Assembly: GCF_000332055.1 (NCBI RefSeq)
Contig: NZ_ALVZ01000167.1
Span: 1 to 35,004, forward strand
DNA length: 35,004 bases
Source of the DNA: Xenococcus sp. PCC 7305
GTDB lineage: Bacteria > Cyanobacteriota > Cyanobacteriia > Cyanobacteriales > Xenococcaceae
Direction: 5' to 3'
The notes under the pieces are model-generated. The model was not told where the DNA came from. It saw nothing but the letters and a program-made list of their open reading frames with translations, and made no database searches. Shown piece after piece: positions 1-8,704 of this stretch. The position numbers were made by a program, and so were the translations under genes. Positions within the stretch are counted from its first letter, which is position 1; every line of letters starts with the position of its first letter.

Positions 1-283
1 CCACTATGCCCTGTTCCACTTAAAGAAGTGGAGGAATTCAACCTCAAGGGATAAGTTAGAAGTAGTTTTATCCTTCTGCCCTCTCTCTTGGTGAGCGTTC
101 CCTTGCGCCTGACGGCGGCGCGGGGTCTCACCGCTGCCCTCTGCCCTCTACCTTCAAGGGCGAAGCCCCGTTAAATAGGGCAATCGCACACTTTTCTTTA
201 CGTTTCAACTGAGCTCATTTTAGTGATCGAGATTTCAATTACTAAATTTGGCTTTCCCAATATTCATTCAGAAGGCAAAAAAT
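1..283. other. Gene-free leader with hairpin and dispersed repeat
   Basis: I see no credible gene here. Bases 15-32 form a perfect 7-bp stem (TCCACTT / AAGTGGA) with a 4-base loop and no T-run, so it could be a processing or mobile-element hairpin rather than a clean terminator. Bases 98-128 are a GC-rich repeat that recurs inverted at 4694-4723. Short heptamer-like CCTCTGC units flank it near 75-90 and 133-152. Confidence 0.5.
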
Positions 284-730
284 ATGGAAGCTCAAGAAGT
301 TTTAAAACTATACAGAGCCGGACAACGAAATTTCAGTCAGGTATGTCTGATTCAAATATGTTTGCCTAACGCTAATTTGATTGGTATTAACCTGATTGGC
401 GCTAATCTGATTGGTGCCAACTTACAAAGTACAAATCTGACTAAAGCTCATCTAAATCAAGCCAGACTGAATAAATCTAATCTAGCTGATACGACCATGA
501 TTCAAGCATGTCTAATTAATACTGAAATGATTGACTCTGATCTTAGAGGAGCTAATCTTAGAGGAGCTAATCTCAGAGGAGCTAATCTCAGAGGAGCTAA
601 TCTTCGGGGAGCTAATCTCAGAGGAGCTAATCTAGGTGGAGCTGATCTGATGGGAGTTTATTTGAAGGAAACCAATTTAGAGGGTGTCAATCTGAAGGAT
701 GCTCATCTAGAAGATTTGGAAATTCAATGA
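284..730 (+). CDS. Pentapeptide-repeat protein
   Basis: The product is 148 residues and is mostly A(N/D)Lxx pentapeptides, which fold as a right-handed quadrilateral beta-helix. Function is not predictable from the repeat alone; such proteins are abundant in cyanobacteria. The ATG at 284 is chosen because AGAAGG lies about 8 bases upstream. An in-frame TTG at 248 would add 12 residues but has no comparable ribosome site. The centre (about 541-645) is built from near-identical 15-bp DNA units coding R-G-A-N-L, while the N-terminal repeats are diverged, so the middle was probably expanded recently. No signal peptide or extra domain is visible. It ends 18 bases before the convergent uvrB stop. 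Confidence 0.85.
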   Translation: MEAQEVLKLYRAGQRNFSQVCLIQICLPNANLIGINLIGANLIGANLQSTNLTKAHLNQARLNKSNLADTTMIQACLINTEMIDSDLRGANLRGANLRGANLRGANLRGANLRGANLGGADLMGVYLKETNLEGVNLKDAHLEDLEIQ

Positions 731-748
731 GATTGCCAGAATTTTTGT

Positions 749-2746
749 TTATTTGCCCAATAGTTTAGCTCTTAGTTTTTTAATGCGATCGCGATAGGTA
801 GCCGCCGACTCAAACTCCAAATTCTTCGCCGCTTCTTTCATTTGTGTTTCTAATTGCTCAATAATTTCAGGAATTTTTTCTAGGGGCAACTCATCAGATT
901 GTTGATAAATCTCTTCCAATTGCTCACTATTAAGGCGGCGAGAAAGATCGAGGAAAGATAAGATTGAATTATCTGATTTTTTAATAATAGGTTGGGGCGT
1001 AATATTATGTTTTTTATTATGAGCAATTTGAATTTCTCTTCTGCGATTAGTTTCTGCGATCGCATTAATCATGCTTTTAGTTAAATTATCGGCGTATAAA
1101 ATTGCTTGTCCCTCAATATGCCGCGCCGCTCTGCCGATAGTTTGAATGATCGAACTAGTAGAACGCAAAAATCCTTCTTTATCAGCGTCGAGAATTGCCA
1201 CCAAAGAAACCTCTGGCAAATCCAATCCTTCCCGTAACAAATTAACCCCAATTAAAACATCGAATTCTCCTTTGCGCAGAGCTTGCAAAATCTCAATTCT
1301 TTCAATAGCTTTAATCTCAGAATGTAAATATTGCACCTTCACATCTCTTTCACTAAAATATTCGCTCAAATCTTCTGCCATTCTCTTCGTAAGAGTAGTA
1401 ATAAGGACTCGTTGGGAAAGCTTCACTCTAGTTTTAATTTCTCCCAAAAGATCATCGACTTGATTTGTCGTCGAGCGCACGATAATCTCTGGATCAATTA
1501 CTCCTGTGGGACGAATAACTTGCTCTACTATCTGTTCTTGGGATTGCTCCAGTTCCCAAGCTGCTGGAGTTGCCGAAACAAAAATACATTGATTAACTTT
1601 TTGCCAAAATTCTGATGCTTGCAAAGGTCGATTATCTGCAGCCGAGGGCAAACGAAAACCATGATTAATTAAAGTTTTCTTTCGAGCTTGGTCCCCATTA
1701 TACATTCCTCTAATTTGGGGAACCGTCACATGAGATTCATCAATAATTAATAACCAATCTTCAGAAAAATAATCGATTAAGCATTCTGGGGGAGAACCTG
1801 GTTCTCTGCCTGCCAAATGACGGGAATAGTTTTCTACGCCATTGCAATAGCCAACTTCTTCTAAAAGTTCTAAATCATAACGCGTTCGTTGTTCTAGTCT
1901 TTGATATTCTAATAATTTATTGTCTTTTTCTAGATTTTGTAATTGTGTTTCTAGTTCGTTTCTAATATCTTGGCAAGCTTTTTCTAATTGAGATTCAGGA
2001 GTGACAAAATGTCGTGCTGGGTAAATACTAATTCGTTGCAGATCTTCTAGGGTTTCTCTGGTCAAAGGATCTACATATTGCAAACTATCTACTTCATCGC
2101 CAAAAAACTCAATTCGAATAATGCGATCTTCATAGGCAGGAATAATTTCTAAAACATCGCCTTTAACGCGAAAATTCCCCCTTTCTAATTCAATATCATT
2201 GCGGGAATATTGCACAGAAACTAAACTGCGGAGCAAATCTCCCAAAGGAATTTCGGCTCCTACTTGAATTTTAATGGCGGCATTGAGATATTCGGCGGGC
2301 ATTCCCAAGCCATAAATACAGCTAATAGAAGCTACTACAATCACATCTTGGCGTTCAAAGAGAGAACGAGTTGCCGAGTGACGCAACATATCTATTTCAT
2401 CATTGATCGAAGCTGTTTTTTCTATATAGGTATCGGTAACAGGAATATAGGCTTCGGGCTGATAATAATCGTAATAACTAATGAAATATTCAACGGCATT
2501 ATGAGGAAAAAACTGCCGCAGTTCATTACATAATTGAGCTGCCAAAGTTTTATTGTGAGCTAAGACTAAAGTTGGTTTTTCGACATTGGCAATTACCTGG
2601 GCAGCGGTAAAAGTTTTACCTGTGCCTGTGGCCCCTAGCAAGGTTTGAAAAGTATTGCCAGCCAAGATCGAATCAGTTAATTTTGCGATCGCTTTTGGTT
2701 GGTCTCCTGTTGGTTGAAAAGGAGATTTTAGATTAAAAAGACTCAT
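749..2746 (-). CDS. uvrB: Excinuclease ABC subunit B
   Basis: UvrB is the helicase-like damage-verification subunit of nucleotide excision repair; UvrA loads it and it recruits UvrC. At 665 residues it is full length. Visible features are the Walker A motif GATGTGKT (residues 38-45), the tyrosine-rich beta-hairpin that clamps DNA ([13 protein letters not shown], about 90-102), helicase motifs such as DESH in the middle ([11 protein letters not shown]) and [15 protein letters not shown], the QTIGRAARH motif, and a C-terminal UVR domain that binds UvrC (about 625-660). The gene starts with ATG. Its upstream region is an 18-unit heptamer array, and no cyanobacterial LexA-type box was seen there. 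Identification is very secure. Confidence 0.98.
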   Translation of the reverse strand: MSLFNLKSPFQPTGDQPKAIAKLTDSILAGNTFQTLLGATGTGKTFTAAQVIANVEKPTLVLAHNKTLAAQLCNELRQFFPHNAVEYFISYYDYYQPEAYIPVTDTYIEKTASINDEIDMLRHSATRSLFERQDVIVVASISCIYGLGMPAEYLNAAIKIQVGAEIPLGDLLRSLVSVQYSRNDIELERGNFRVKGDVLEIIPAYEDRIIRIEFFGDEVDSLQYVDPLTRETLEDLQRISIYPARHFVTPESQLEKACQDIRNELETQLQNLEKDNKLLEYQRLEQRTRYDLELLEEVGYCNGVENYSRHLAGREPGSPPECLIDYFSEDWLLIIDESHVTVPQIRGMYNGDQARKKTLINHGFRLPSAADNRPLQASEFWQKVNQCIFVSATPAAWELEQSQEQIVEQVIRPTGVIDPEIIVRSTTNQVDDLLGEIKTRVKLSQRVLITTLTKRMAEDLSEYFSERDVKVQYLHSEIKAIERIEILQALRKGEFDVLIGVNLLREGLDLPEVSLVAILDADKEGFLRSTSSIIQTIGRAARHIEGQAILYADNLTKSMINAIAETNRRREIQIAHNKKHNITPQPIIKKSDNSILSFLDLSRRLNSEQLEEIYQQSDELPLEKIPEIIEQLETQMKEAAKNLEFESAATYRDRIKKLRAKLLGK

Positions 2747-2762
2747 AAATCATTGAAATTTT

Positions 2763-2888
2763 AACATTTAACATTAAGCATTGAACATTACTTATTACTC
2801 ATTACTCATTACTCATTACTTATTACTTATTACTTATTACTTATTACTTATTACTTATTACTTATTACTCATTACCCATTACCCATTA
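2763..2888. repeat. Heptamer tandem array, 18 units (ATTACTT family)
   Basis: Exactly 18 consecutive 7-bp units (126 bp) in unbroken phase. They run from variants such as AACATTT and AACATTA through CTCATTA and CTTATTA to CCCATTA. The array fills the gap between the uvrB start and the stop of the upstream iminopeptidase gene, both on the minus strand. It is of the short tandemly repeated repetitive (STRR) type described in cyanobacterial genomes. The following degenerate unit (2889-2895) contains the iminopeptidase stop codon. Confidence 0.9.
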
Positions 2889-2889
2889 C

Positions 2890-3828
2890 TCACCAATTAT
2901 CCGTCGCTTCAATTAAAGCATCCCGAATTCCTAGTTCACTAATAGAATGACCAGCATCGCCCACGACAATGAATTTAGCTTTTTGCCATTTTTGATGCAA
3001 TTCCCAAGCGCTAATCATCGGGCAAACTACATCATACCTTCCTTGAACAATCACTCCTGGGATGTGACTCATCTTGTGAGCATTTTCTAAAAGTTGATTT
3101 TCTGTGGCAAAAAATCCTTTATTAATAAAGTAATGACATTCAATGCGAGCAAAAGCTTCAGCAAATTCAGCTTCGCCAAATCTCTTGATACTTTTGGCTG
3201 AAGGAATTAATTTACTCGTACTAGCTTCCCAAATAGACCAAGCACGGGCAGCTTCTAAACGAATATTGCGATCGCTACTAGTCAATCTCTTATAATAAGC
3301 AGAGATCAAATTATCTCTTTCCTCCACAGGAATTGGTTTGAGATATTCTTGCCAAGCATCAGGAAAAATATTGCTGGCACCTTCTTGATAAAACCAGTGC
3401 AATTCCTTTTGTCGTAGCATAAAAATCCCACGCAAAATCAAACCCTGACATCTTTCAGGATGAGTTTGACTATAAGCCAAGGCTAGGGTGCTGCCCCAAC
3501 TGCCACCAAATACTACCCATTGCTCAATCTCTAAATGTTCTCTGAGTTTCTCAATATCACTCACCAAATCCCAAGTGGTATTTTCTCTCAATTCGGCATA
3601 GGGAGTACTTTGTCCCGCTCCTCTTTGATCAAAAATGATAATACGCCATTTTTGCGGGTTAAAATATTGTCTATACATAGGCGTAATGCCACCACCAGGA
3701 CCACCATGCAAGAAAATTACTGGCTTTCCGTCAGGATTCCCTGACTGTTCATAATGAATTGTATGAAGGTCAGATACTGGTAATTTCCCTTCGTTATAAG
3801 GGTCGATGGGAGGATATAGTTCTGTCAT
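2890..3828 (-). CDS. pip: Proline iminopeptidase
   Basis: An alpha/beta-hydrolase of peptidase family S33 that removes N-terminal proline from peptides, probably in the cytoplasm. With the ATG at 3828 the protein has 312 residues and starts MTELYPPIDPY, the usual start of this family; a TTG at 3855 would add nine residues. In this numbering the nucleophile is Ser110 (GGSWGS), the acid Asp266 (GRYDVVCP) and the base His294 (DAGHS). These are the same positions as the triad I recall for the Xanthomonas enzyme, which supports the start. HGGPGGG forms the oxyanion region. The TGA stop lies at the edge of the adjoining heptamer array. Confidence 0.93.
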   Translation of the reverse strand: MTELYPPIDPYNEGKLPVSDLHTIHYEQSGNPDGKPVIFLHGGPGGGITPMYRQYFNPQKWRIIIFDQRGAGQSTPYAELRENTTWDLVSDIEKLREHLEIEQWVVFGGSWGSTLALAYSQTHPERCQGLILRGIFMLRQKELHWFYQEGASNIFPDAWQEYLKPIPVEERDNLISAYYKRLTSSDRNIRLEAARAWSIWEASTSKLIPSAKSIKRFGEAEFAEAFARIECHYFINKGFFATENQLLENAHKMSHIPGVIVQGRYDVVCPMISAWELHQKWQKAKFIVVGDAGHSISELGIRDALIEATDNW

Positions 3829-3938
3829 AATTAAGTCAGAATTTAATTGCGGCAAACTTTAAGGGATCTTTAGAATTCATTCAACCACAGTTGTTCCAAA
3901 ATTTATAAATAACTGTTATAAATTGTGGATATTATGTC

Positions 3939-4673
3939 GTGAACTCCCTCTTGCCCGTAGTGAAACCATACCAAAAAATTCCGATCAAAGAATGTGGTGA
4001 ACCTTTAGTTGCCATTCCCCAAGAAAAATTTGTTGTGGAGTTACCCCATCCATACGAAAAACTTGGCGCGGAGTATGACGGTAAATCTCCTTATTGCCTG
4101 CGCAAAGGAGTTCTAGAAGCCTTGGAAACGGCTCAATTTTTATTAGATAAAAGACATCCAGGCTGGAAGCTAAAAATCCATGATGCCTATCGGCCAGTGG
4201 GAGTGCAACAATTTATGGTCAATTATACGTTTGAATCTTTGATCAGGAAGTATGGTTGGCAAGAAAATCAGATATCCCCTCAACAAAGACAAGAACTTTG
4301 GTCTCAAGTTTATGAACTATGGGCGGCACCTAGTGCTGACCCTAATACCCCACCGCCCCATAGTACTGGAGCTGCTATAGATCTCAACATTATTGATGAT
4401 CAGCAAAGAGTTTTGGATATGGGGGGCGCGATTGATGAGATTTCTCCGCGATCGCATCCCGAATATTACGCTAGAAGTAAAACTCTGCAAGATCAGCAGT
4501 ATAATCGCCATCGTCAATTGTTAAATCAAGTCATGAGTGATAGTGGTTTTTGTCGTCATCCTAAAGAATGGTGGCATTTTTCTTTGGGAGATCAGATGTG
4601 GGCTTGGTTACAAAATCAGCAGAATCCACAAAAGCCGAAGGAGCATCTTCAAGCTCGCTATGGAAGGGTCTGA
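3939..4673 (+). CDS. D-alanyl-D-alanine dipeptidase (M15D, VanX/DdpX-like)
   Basis: A 244-residue zinc peptidase of family M15D, whose members cleave D-Ala-D-Ala. All active-site elements are visible: DAYRP (Arg85), the zinc ligands His141 and Asp148 in PHSTGAAIDLNI, and the catalytic Glu210 with zinc ligand His213 in EWWHF. The spacings (His-x6-Asp, Glu-x2-His) match VanX. There is no signal peptide, so a cytoplasmic role in recycling or turnover of D-Ala-D-Ala is likelier than glycopeptide resistance, and no vanHA genes are nearby. The start is GTG at 3939; no ATG is suitably placed in this frame. The gene diverges from the iminopeptidase gene across about 110 bases. Confidence 0.88.
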   Translation: MNSLLPVVKPYQKIPIKECGEPLVAIPQEKFVVELPHPYEKLGAEYDGKSPYCLRKGVLEALETAQFLLDKRHPGWKLKIHDAYRPVGVQQFMVNYTFESLIRKYGWQENQISPQQRQELWSQVYELWAAPSADPNTPPPHSTGAAIDLNIIDDQQRVLDMGGAIDEISPRSHPEYYARSKTLQDQQYNRHRQLLNQVMSDSGFCRHPKEWWHFSLGDQMWAWLQNQQNPQKPKEHLQARYGRV

Positions 4674-4757
4674 TTAATTGAAAATTGAAGAGCAGACCCG
4701 CGTCGCCGACAGGCGCAAGGGAATCCCGATTTGAAGACAAGCGCGAGAGTTTACAAA
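4674..4757. repeat. Inverted copy of a GC-rich dispersed repeat
   Basis: Bases 4694-4723, read on the minus strand, nearly match bases 98-128 on the plus strand. The shared core reads TTCCCTTGCGCCTG followed by CGGCG, CGCGGG and TCT with a few changes. It lies between the convergent ends of the dipeptidase and MFS genes and stands out as GC-rich in an AT-rich window. Confidence 0.6.
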
Positions 4758-5999
4758 TTAACATTTAACAGTCTTTTTGAGGTAGCTTAAGATGGCTATG
4801 CCGAAAATGATAGAAATAGCAGAGCCTAACCAGTAACTCATCACAAAATTAACGGATTGATCTAGGGCATAACCGCCGATCGCTGGGCCGATAAAATAGC
4901 CAATTGCCCAACATTGAGAATTAATCGCAAGATAAACTCCTCGCAAAGATTCGGGAGCAATATCAGCAATAAAGGCAGAAGCAGCAGGGGTATAGGAAAT
5001 CATAGCCAAGGACATGAACCCTAAGGCTAATATGATACAAATTAGTGGTTGATTAACGATACTGGTTAGCCAAATTAAACTAAAACCGATTCCCCATAAC
5101 ATCATGGATATTATGAGGGCGTTGATCCGAGAAACATAATTTAAAAACCGCGCCATTGGTAGCTGGCAAATTACCGCAAAAATAATATGCCAGGTAAATA
5201 GGCCACTGATAATTTCTTCGGAAAAACCCTGTTGAAGACCCATTTCTCCCCCGACCGAGACAAAATTCTTGAGGTATAGGGGCAGCGTGCTCTGGAGCTG
5301 GGAGAGATAGGTGGTGAAAAGAATATTTACGACAACATAAATCATTAAAGTGCGATCTCCCAAGGCCGTCAGCCAACCTTGATAATATTGAGACTGCTGA
5401 GGAGCAAATTCAAATTCATAGGTTTCTGCGATCGCAAAATACACAACAGCAAAAAATAAGACAAAAGAAATCCCATCAATCACAAATAACATTCGATAAT
5501 TCACCGAAGCGGCGAGCAAGGCTCCGCCCAAAATCACGCCCAAACTTAAACCTAAATTATCTGCTAATCGGGTAATAGCAAAAGCTTCATTGCGTTGTTG
5601 AGATGCCGTCAAATCAATAATTGCCGCTTCGGTTGCTGGCCAATAGAAACCAATACCCAAACCCATTAATAAATTACCCAGTACTAAGCCTGGGAAATTG
5701 CTCGTTGTTGCTAAAAAGACATCAGCTACCGCAGATATGGCAACCGCAAGGAGCAAAGTTTTTCTTCTGCCCCATTGAGGAGAATCGACAGCACTCCCTC
5801 CCCAAAAACGACCAAAAACGCCAGAAATCGAAGCACTACCGATGGCAAATCCGACTAATGTCGCAGGAATACCGACTTGATTAACAAAAAAGATTGGTGC
5901 ATAGAATAAAGTCAATCCTGAACCAATCTGCGATAACAATCTTCCCCCAGCTAAAATCCATATTGATCTACTAAAATCAGGTAATTTGAATAATTGCAT
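4758..5999 (-). CDS. MFS transporter
   Basis: A 413-residue membrane protein with about 12 hydrophobic segments, consistent with the major facilitator superfamily. The loop between helices 2 and 3 carries FGRFWGGSAVDSPQWGRRKTLL, a recognisable form of the MFS signature (G-x-x-x-D-x-x-G-R-R/K). Typical glycine-rich helices follow (NLLMGLGIGFYWPATEAAI), as does SLRGVYLAINSQCWAIGYFIGPAIGG in the C-terminal half, resembling multidrug or metabolite exporters. The substrate cannot be told from the sequence. The gene starts with ATG at 5999 and lies about 110 bases after the dehydratase gene on the same strand, with a heptamer-derived hairpin between them. Confidence 0.85.
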   Translation of the reverse strand: MQLFKLPDFSRSIWILAGGRLLSQIGSGLTLFYAPIFFVNQVGIPATLVGFAIGSASISGVFGRFWGGSAVDSPQWGRRKTLLLAVAISAVADVFLATTSNFPGLVLGNLLMGLGIGFYWPATEAAIIDLTASQQRNEAFAITRLADNLGLSLGVILGGALLAASVNYRMLFVIDGISFVLFFAVVYFAIAETYEFEFAPQQSQYYQGWLTALGDRTLMIYVVVNILFTTYLSQLQSTLPLYLKNFVSVGGEMGLQQGFSEEIISGLFTWHIIFAVICQLPMARFLNYVSRINALIISMMLWGIGFSLIWLTSIVNQPLICIILALGFMSLAMISYTPAASAFIADIAPESLRGVYLAINSQCWAIGYFIGPAIGGYALDQSVNFVMSYWLGSAISIIFGIAILSYLKKTVKC

Positions 6000-6022
6000 T
6001 ATCTACACAACTTGGTAATTTT

Positions 6023-6062
6023 AGGTTTCTAGGTTTTAGGGATTCCCTAACACCTAACACCT
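6023..6062. repeat. Inverted heptamer pair forming a hairpin
   Basis: AGGTTTC/AGGTTTT-type units on the left and CCTAACA-type units on the right face each other around GGGATTCCC. They give a stem of roughly 10-11 bp with one mismatch (GGTTTTAGGGA against TTCCCTAACACC). The hairpin lies between two minus-strand genes, so it could weakly terminate or process their transcript. No clear T-run follows. Confidence 0.5.
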
Positions 6063-6109
6063 TTTCCTCAATTTTGCCGAGTCGTGTACTTTTATAGTTT
6101 GTTGCTTCC

Positions 6110-8104
6110 TCAAATTCTGCGTATTTTTGCCTCGTTAGCGACTTCTCGCGAAGCTTCCTGAACAAAATCGGTCTTGATATATTTGGGTTGATATCCTGGC
6201 ACTAGTTGTTCCAGCAAAAAAAGAATGGTATTTCTATCATTTTGAGCTGCTGCTTTACAAAGAGCGGCGATCGGCCAATTTAAGGTAAGCGGAACCATAC
6301 TACTGGCATTGTCCACTACCAGAAGTTTTTCATGTTCGGTTTCTGTATATTTTTCCCCTGGGATGAGAAGTTCCTCGAATAATTTTTCTCCTGGTCGCAA
6401 TCCGGTATAAACAATTTCAATATCTTTCCCGACCTCATATCCAGAGAGACGAATTAAATCTTTTGCCAAGTCGACAATTTTGACGGGTTGCCCCATATTG
6501 AGCATAAAGATTTGACCATGATGACTTAAAACTGAAGCCTGTAGAACTAACTGAACAGCTTCGGGGATTGTCATAAAGTAACGACAAATTTCGGGATGGG
6601 TAATCGTGAGCGGCCCACCCTTGGCGATTTGTCTCTGGAAAGTTGGCACGACACTGCCTCTACTTCCTAACACATTGCCAAAACGAACCACAACAAAGGG
6701 CTTGCCAGTTTTCTTGGCGGCTTGCAATACCAGCATCTCCGCCACCCGTTTACTGGCTCCCATGACATTGGTGGGGTTAACGGCTTTGTCAGTAGAAATC
6801 ATCACAAAATGTTGGACTTCATACTGGATCGCCAAATCGAGTAAATTTTTGGTTCCTAAAACATTATTGGTAATTGCTTCTGGGGGATTGGCTTCCATGA
6901 GAGGAACATGTTTATGGGCTGCCGCATGGAAGACAAGATCTGGCTGATATTTAGCAAAGGCATTCTCTAGGCGATCGCGAAAGCGGAGGTCGGCAATAAA
7001 AGCCGCAATTCTAGTTAATTTCCGCGAACTATTCGCTTCCTGGCGCAATATTTGTAAGGCTTGCTTTAATTCCTGTTCGATATTAAAAACTGAATTTTCG
7101 CCATGACCAACTAAAATTATTTCGGCTGGGCGACAACGAAAAATTTGGCGGCAAAGCTCACTACCAATCGAACCTCCTGCACCAGTGATTAAAATCTTTT
7201 TGCCCTGAACAAATTGTAAAACTCCTTCGGTGTCTGTTTTGATCGACTCTCGCCTTAGTAAGTCTTCGATCTTGACTTCTCTGACCACTTTAATATTTTG
7301 ACGATCATTAAGAATCTCATGAATTCCTGGAAGAGTACTTGTCTTTACACCAATCGCCTGACCGATATCGACAATTTCGCGAATCACCTGTCCTGGGGCA
7401 GTTGGCATAGCAATAACAACTTGGTTAATATTCCAAGAAGAAATCACTTCAGGAATATCAAACCGATTACCCACAATGGGAATGCCTCTAATTTTTAAGT
7501 TGATTTTGCGTGGATCATCATCGATAAAAGCCACAGGATAAAGACCTAGTTTGGGATTTCTTTGGATCTCTTGCAACAGAGCCACCCCGGCATTCCCTGC
7601 TCCAGCAATTAGCACGCGATCAGGTGATCCTGGTACTCCGTGATCGCGACGCAGAAATTGTTTTGTCTTTTGCTGATTTCTTTCTAAGGCTCGAATACTA
7701 AAACGAGTTCCACCGACTAAAATAAAACTCAAAATACCATCTAATAATGGTAAAGAGCTGGGGATAAGTCTCACCGAAAAAATAAGTTCGATTAGGCCAA
7801 AAACTAAAATTTCTAAGATGATTGCAGCAACGATTAAGGCAGCGATTTTGATGATTTCATCAATGCTGGCATATCGCCAATAATGCTTGTATAAATTGCA
7901 AGTAATAAAAATACCGAGCTTTATAACTAGAAATATTACAGTAGCTATGATCAAACCCGATGCATACTGACCTAAAGAAGACAAATTATCTAGCCGAATA
8001 ATTGCACTAATTAATGGTGCCAGCAGAAATATAATCGTATCTAAAAATAGAAATTTACGATTATCTAAGGATAATACTTGTTTTTCTATACTACTTTTGA
8101 GCAT
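6110..8104 (-). CDS. Membrane nucleoside-diphosphate-sugar dehydratase (FlaA1/CapD/WbpM type)
   Basis: A 664-residue polysaccharide-biosynthesis enzyme of the large membrane-bound class that typically makes UDP-4-keto-6-deoxy-HexNAc from UDP-HexNAc for exopolysaccharide or O-antigen. There are four N-terminal membrane helices (about 18-37, 47-68, 85-110, 117-133), a first Rossmann-like domain (GAGNAG, 168-173) and a catalytic SDR domain with TGAGGSIGSE (307-316). The usual SDR tyrosine is replaced: Ser437, Met448 and Lys452 (MGASK) form the SMK triad known from WbpM-type enzymes. The tail ends EASREVANEAKIRRI, and its DNA (6136-6158) contains a palindromic TTCTCGCGAA repeat that may have extended the C-terminus. 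The start is ATG. Confidence 0.9.
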   Translation of the reverse strand: MLKSSIEKQVLSLDNRKFLFLDTIIFLLAPLISAIIRLDNLSSLGQYASGLIIATVIFLVIKLGIFITCNLYKHYWRYASIDEIIKIAALIVAAIILEILVFGLIELIFSVRLIPSSLPLLDGILSFILVGGTRFSIRALERNQQKTKQFLRRDHGVPGSPDRVLIAGAGNAGVALLQEIQRNPKLGLYPVAFIDDDPRKINLKIRGIPIVGNRFDIPEVISSWNINQVVIAMPTAPGQVIREIVDIGQAIGVKTSTLPGIHEILNDRQNIKVVREVKIEDLLRRESIKTDTEGVLQFVQGKKILITGAGGSIGSELCRQIFRCRPAEIILVGHGENSVFNIEQELKQALQILRQEANSSRKLTRIAAFIADLRFRDRLENAFAKYQPDLVFHAAAHKHVPLMEANPPEAITNNVLGTKNLLDLAIQYEVQHFVMISTDKAVNPTNVMGASKRVAEMLVLQAAKKTGKPFVVVRFGNVLGSRGSVVPTFQRQIAKGGPLTITHPEICRYFMTIPEAVQLVLQASVLSHHGQIFMLNMGQPVKIVDLAKDLIRLSGYEVGKDIEIVYTGLRPGEKLFEELLIPGEKYTETEHEKLLVVDNASSMVPLTLNWPIAALCKAAAQNDRNTILFLLEQLVPGYQPKYIKTDFVQEASREVANEAKIRRI

Positions 8105-8520
8105 GGTGTGTTCTAAGGTTAACAGAGATAGATTTTTGGAGGAAGTTTCTAGGATTTTGAAAATACAATTAGGATTTTTCTGATACTCTCTAATTATTTG
8201 GCTATTGATGACAATTTTTTTTTAAACTTTTACTGACTTTAGTTTTGCTTAAATATTGCTTTACTTATTAATATCTAATTATTTGTCACCCAATGACTTA
8301 CGTCTGAATTATAGCAGAGTCTATCATGCCACTTAAGACAGAAAAAAAACTTTATATATATAATTTGTTAAGCTCTGGCTTAAAGATTTCTAAAATGTAA
8401 ACTTTATCGAAAATGCAAATAGAATAAGCAATTTATTCTCAAAGTATGTCTAAAATTTAAAATAAGAAATAGAATTTATACATGTTTTTTGATTATGTAA
8501 AGTTGAGGCTTATGAGGAAA

Positions 8521-8555
8521 AGGTTTTAGGTCTTAGGTCTTAGGTCTTAGGTTTT
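8521..8555. repeat. Heptamer array, 5 units (AGGTTTT/AGGTCTT)
   Basis: Five contiguous 7-bp units: AGGTTTT, three AGGTCTT, then AGGTTTT. It belongs to the same family, inverted, as the CTAAAAC arrays at 11214 and 26699. Confidence 0.85.
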
Positions 8556-8603
8556 CGGTTTACTAAGTCGTATCTTCGATAAAGGATTAATGTCCGCTCA
8601 ACT

Positions 8604-8638
8604 AAAAATAGCTCCACCCGATTACTGGGTTAGAGCTA
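8604..8638 (-). terminator. Intrinsic terminator downstream of bioU
   Basis: Read on the minus strand, a stem TAGCTC / GAGCTA (8609-8614 with 8633-8638) is reinforced by an inner CCC / GGG stem around a 7-base loop. It is followed directly by ATTTTTAG (8601-8608). Stem plus T-run, about 65 bases past the bioU stop, is a standard rho-independent terminator. Confidence 0.75.
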
Positions 8639-8655
8639 AATTCGTCATATAAGCA

Positions 8656-8676
8656 CTTATTACTTATTACTTATGT
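8656..8676. repeat. Short CTTATTA heptamer array
   Basis: Two perfect CTTATTA units and one CTTATGT unit of the same family as the arrays at 2763 and 16213. About eight bases later comes ACTTCCGCGCAGC, a 13-mer that also follows a similar sequence at 29595. Confidence 0.7.
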
Positions 8677-8704
8677 ATTTATTACTTCCGCGCAGCAACG
8701 CTAG

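Larger units (their letters stand above)
8105..8704. other. 600-bp AT-rich gene-free region
   Basis: This lies between the dehydratase start and the bioU stop, both minus strand. I see no coding potential. It holds two heptamer arrays (8521-8555 and 8656-8676), an intrinsic terminator for bioU (8604-8638) and the ACTTCCGCGCAGC repeat at 8684-8696. Otherwise it is AT-rich and should contain the dehydratase promoter, which I could not fix confidently. Confidence 0.6.

Noticed and set aside
2747-2889. CRISPR array
   Set aside because: The repeat unit is 7 bp in direct tandem without spacers, so it is an STRR array. No cas genes are present.
2747-2889. LexA/SOS box upstream of uvrB
   Set aside because: The whole upstream gap is a heptamer array and no plausible box could be read in it.
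3939-4673. Vancomycin-resistance vanX
   Set aside because: The active site is VanX-like, but no vanH, vanA, vanR or vanS gene is nearby and such dipeptidases are common in cyanobacteria without resistance.
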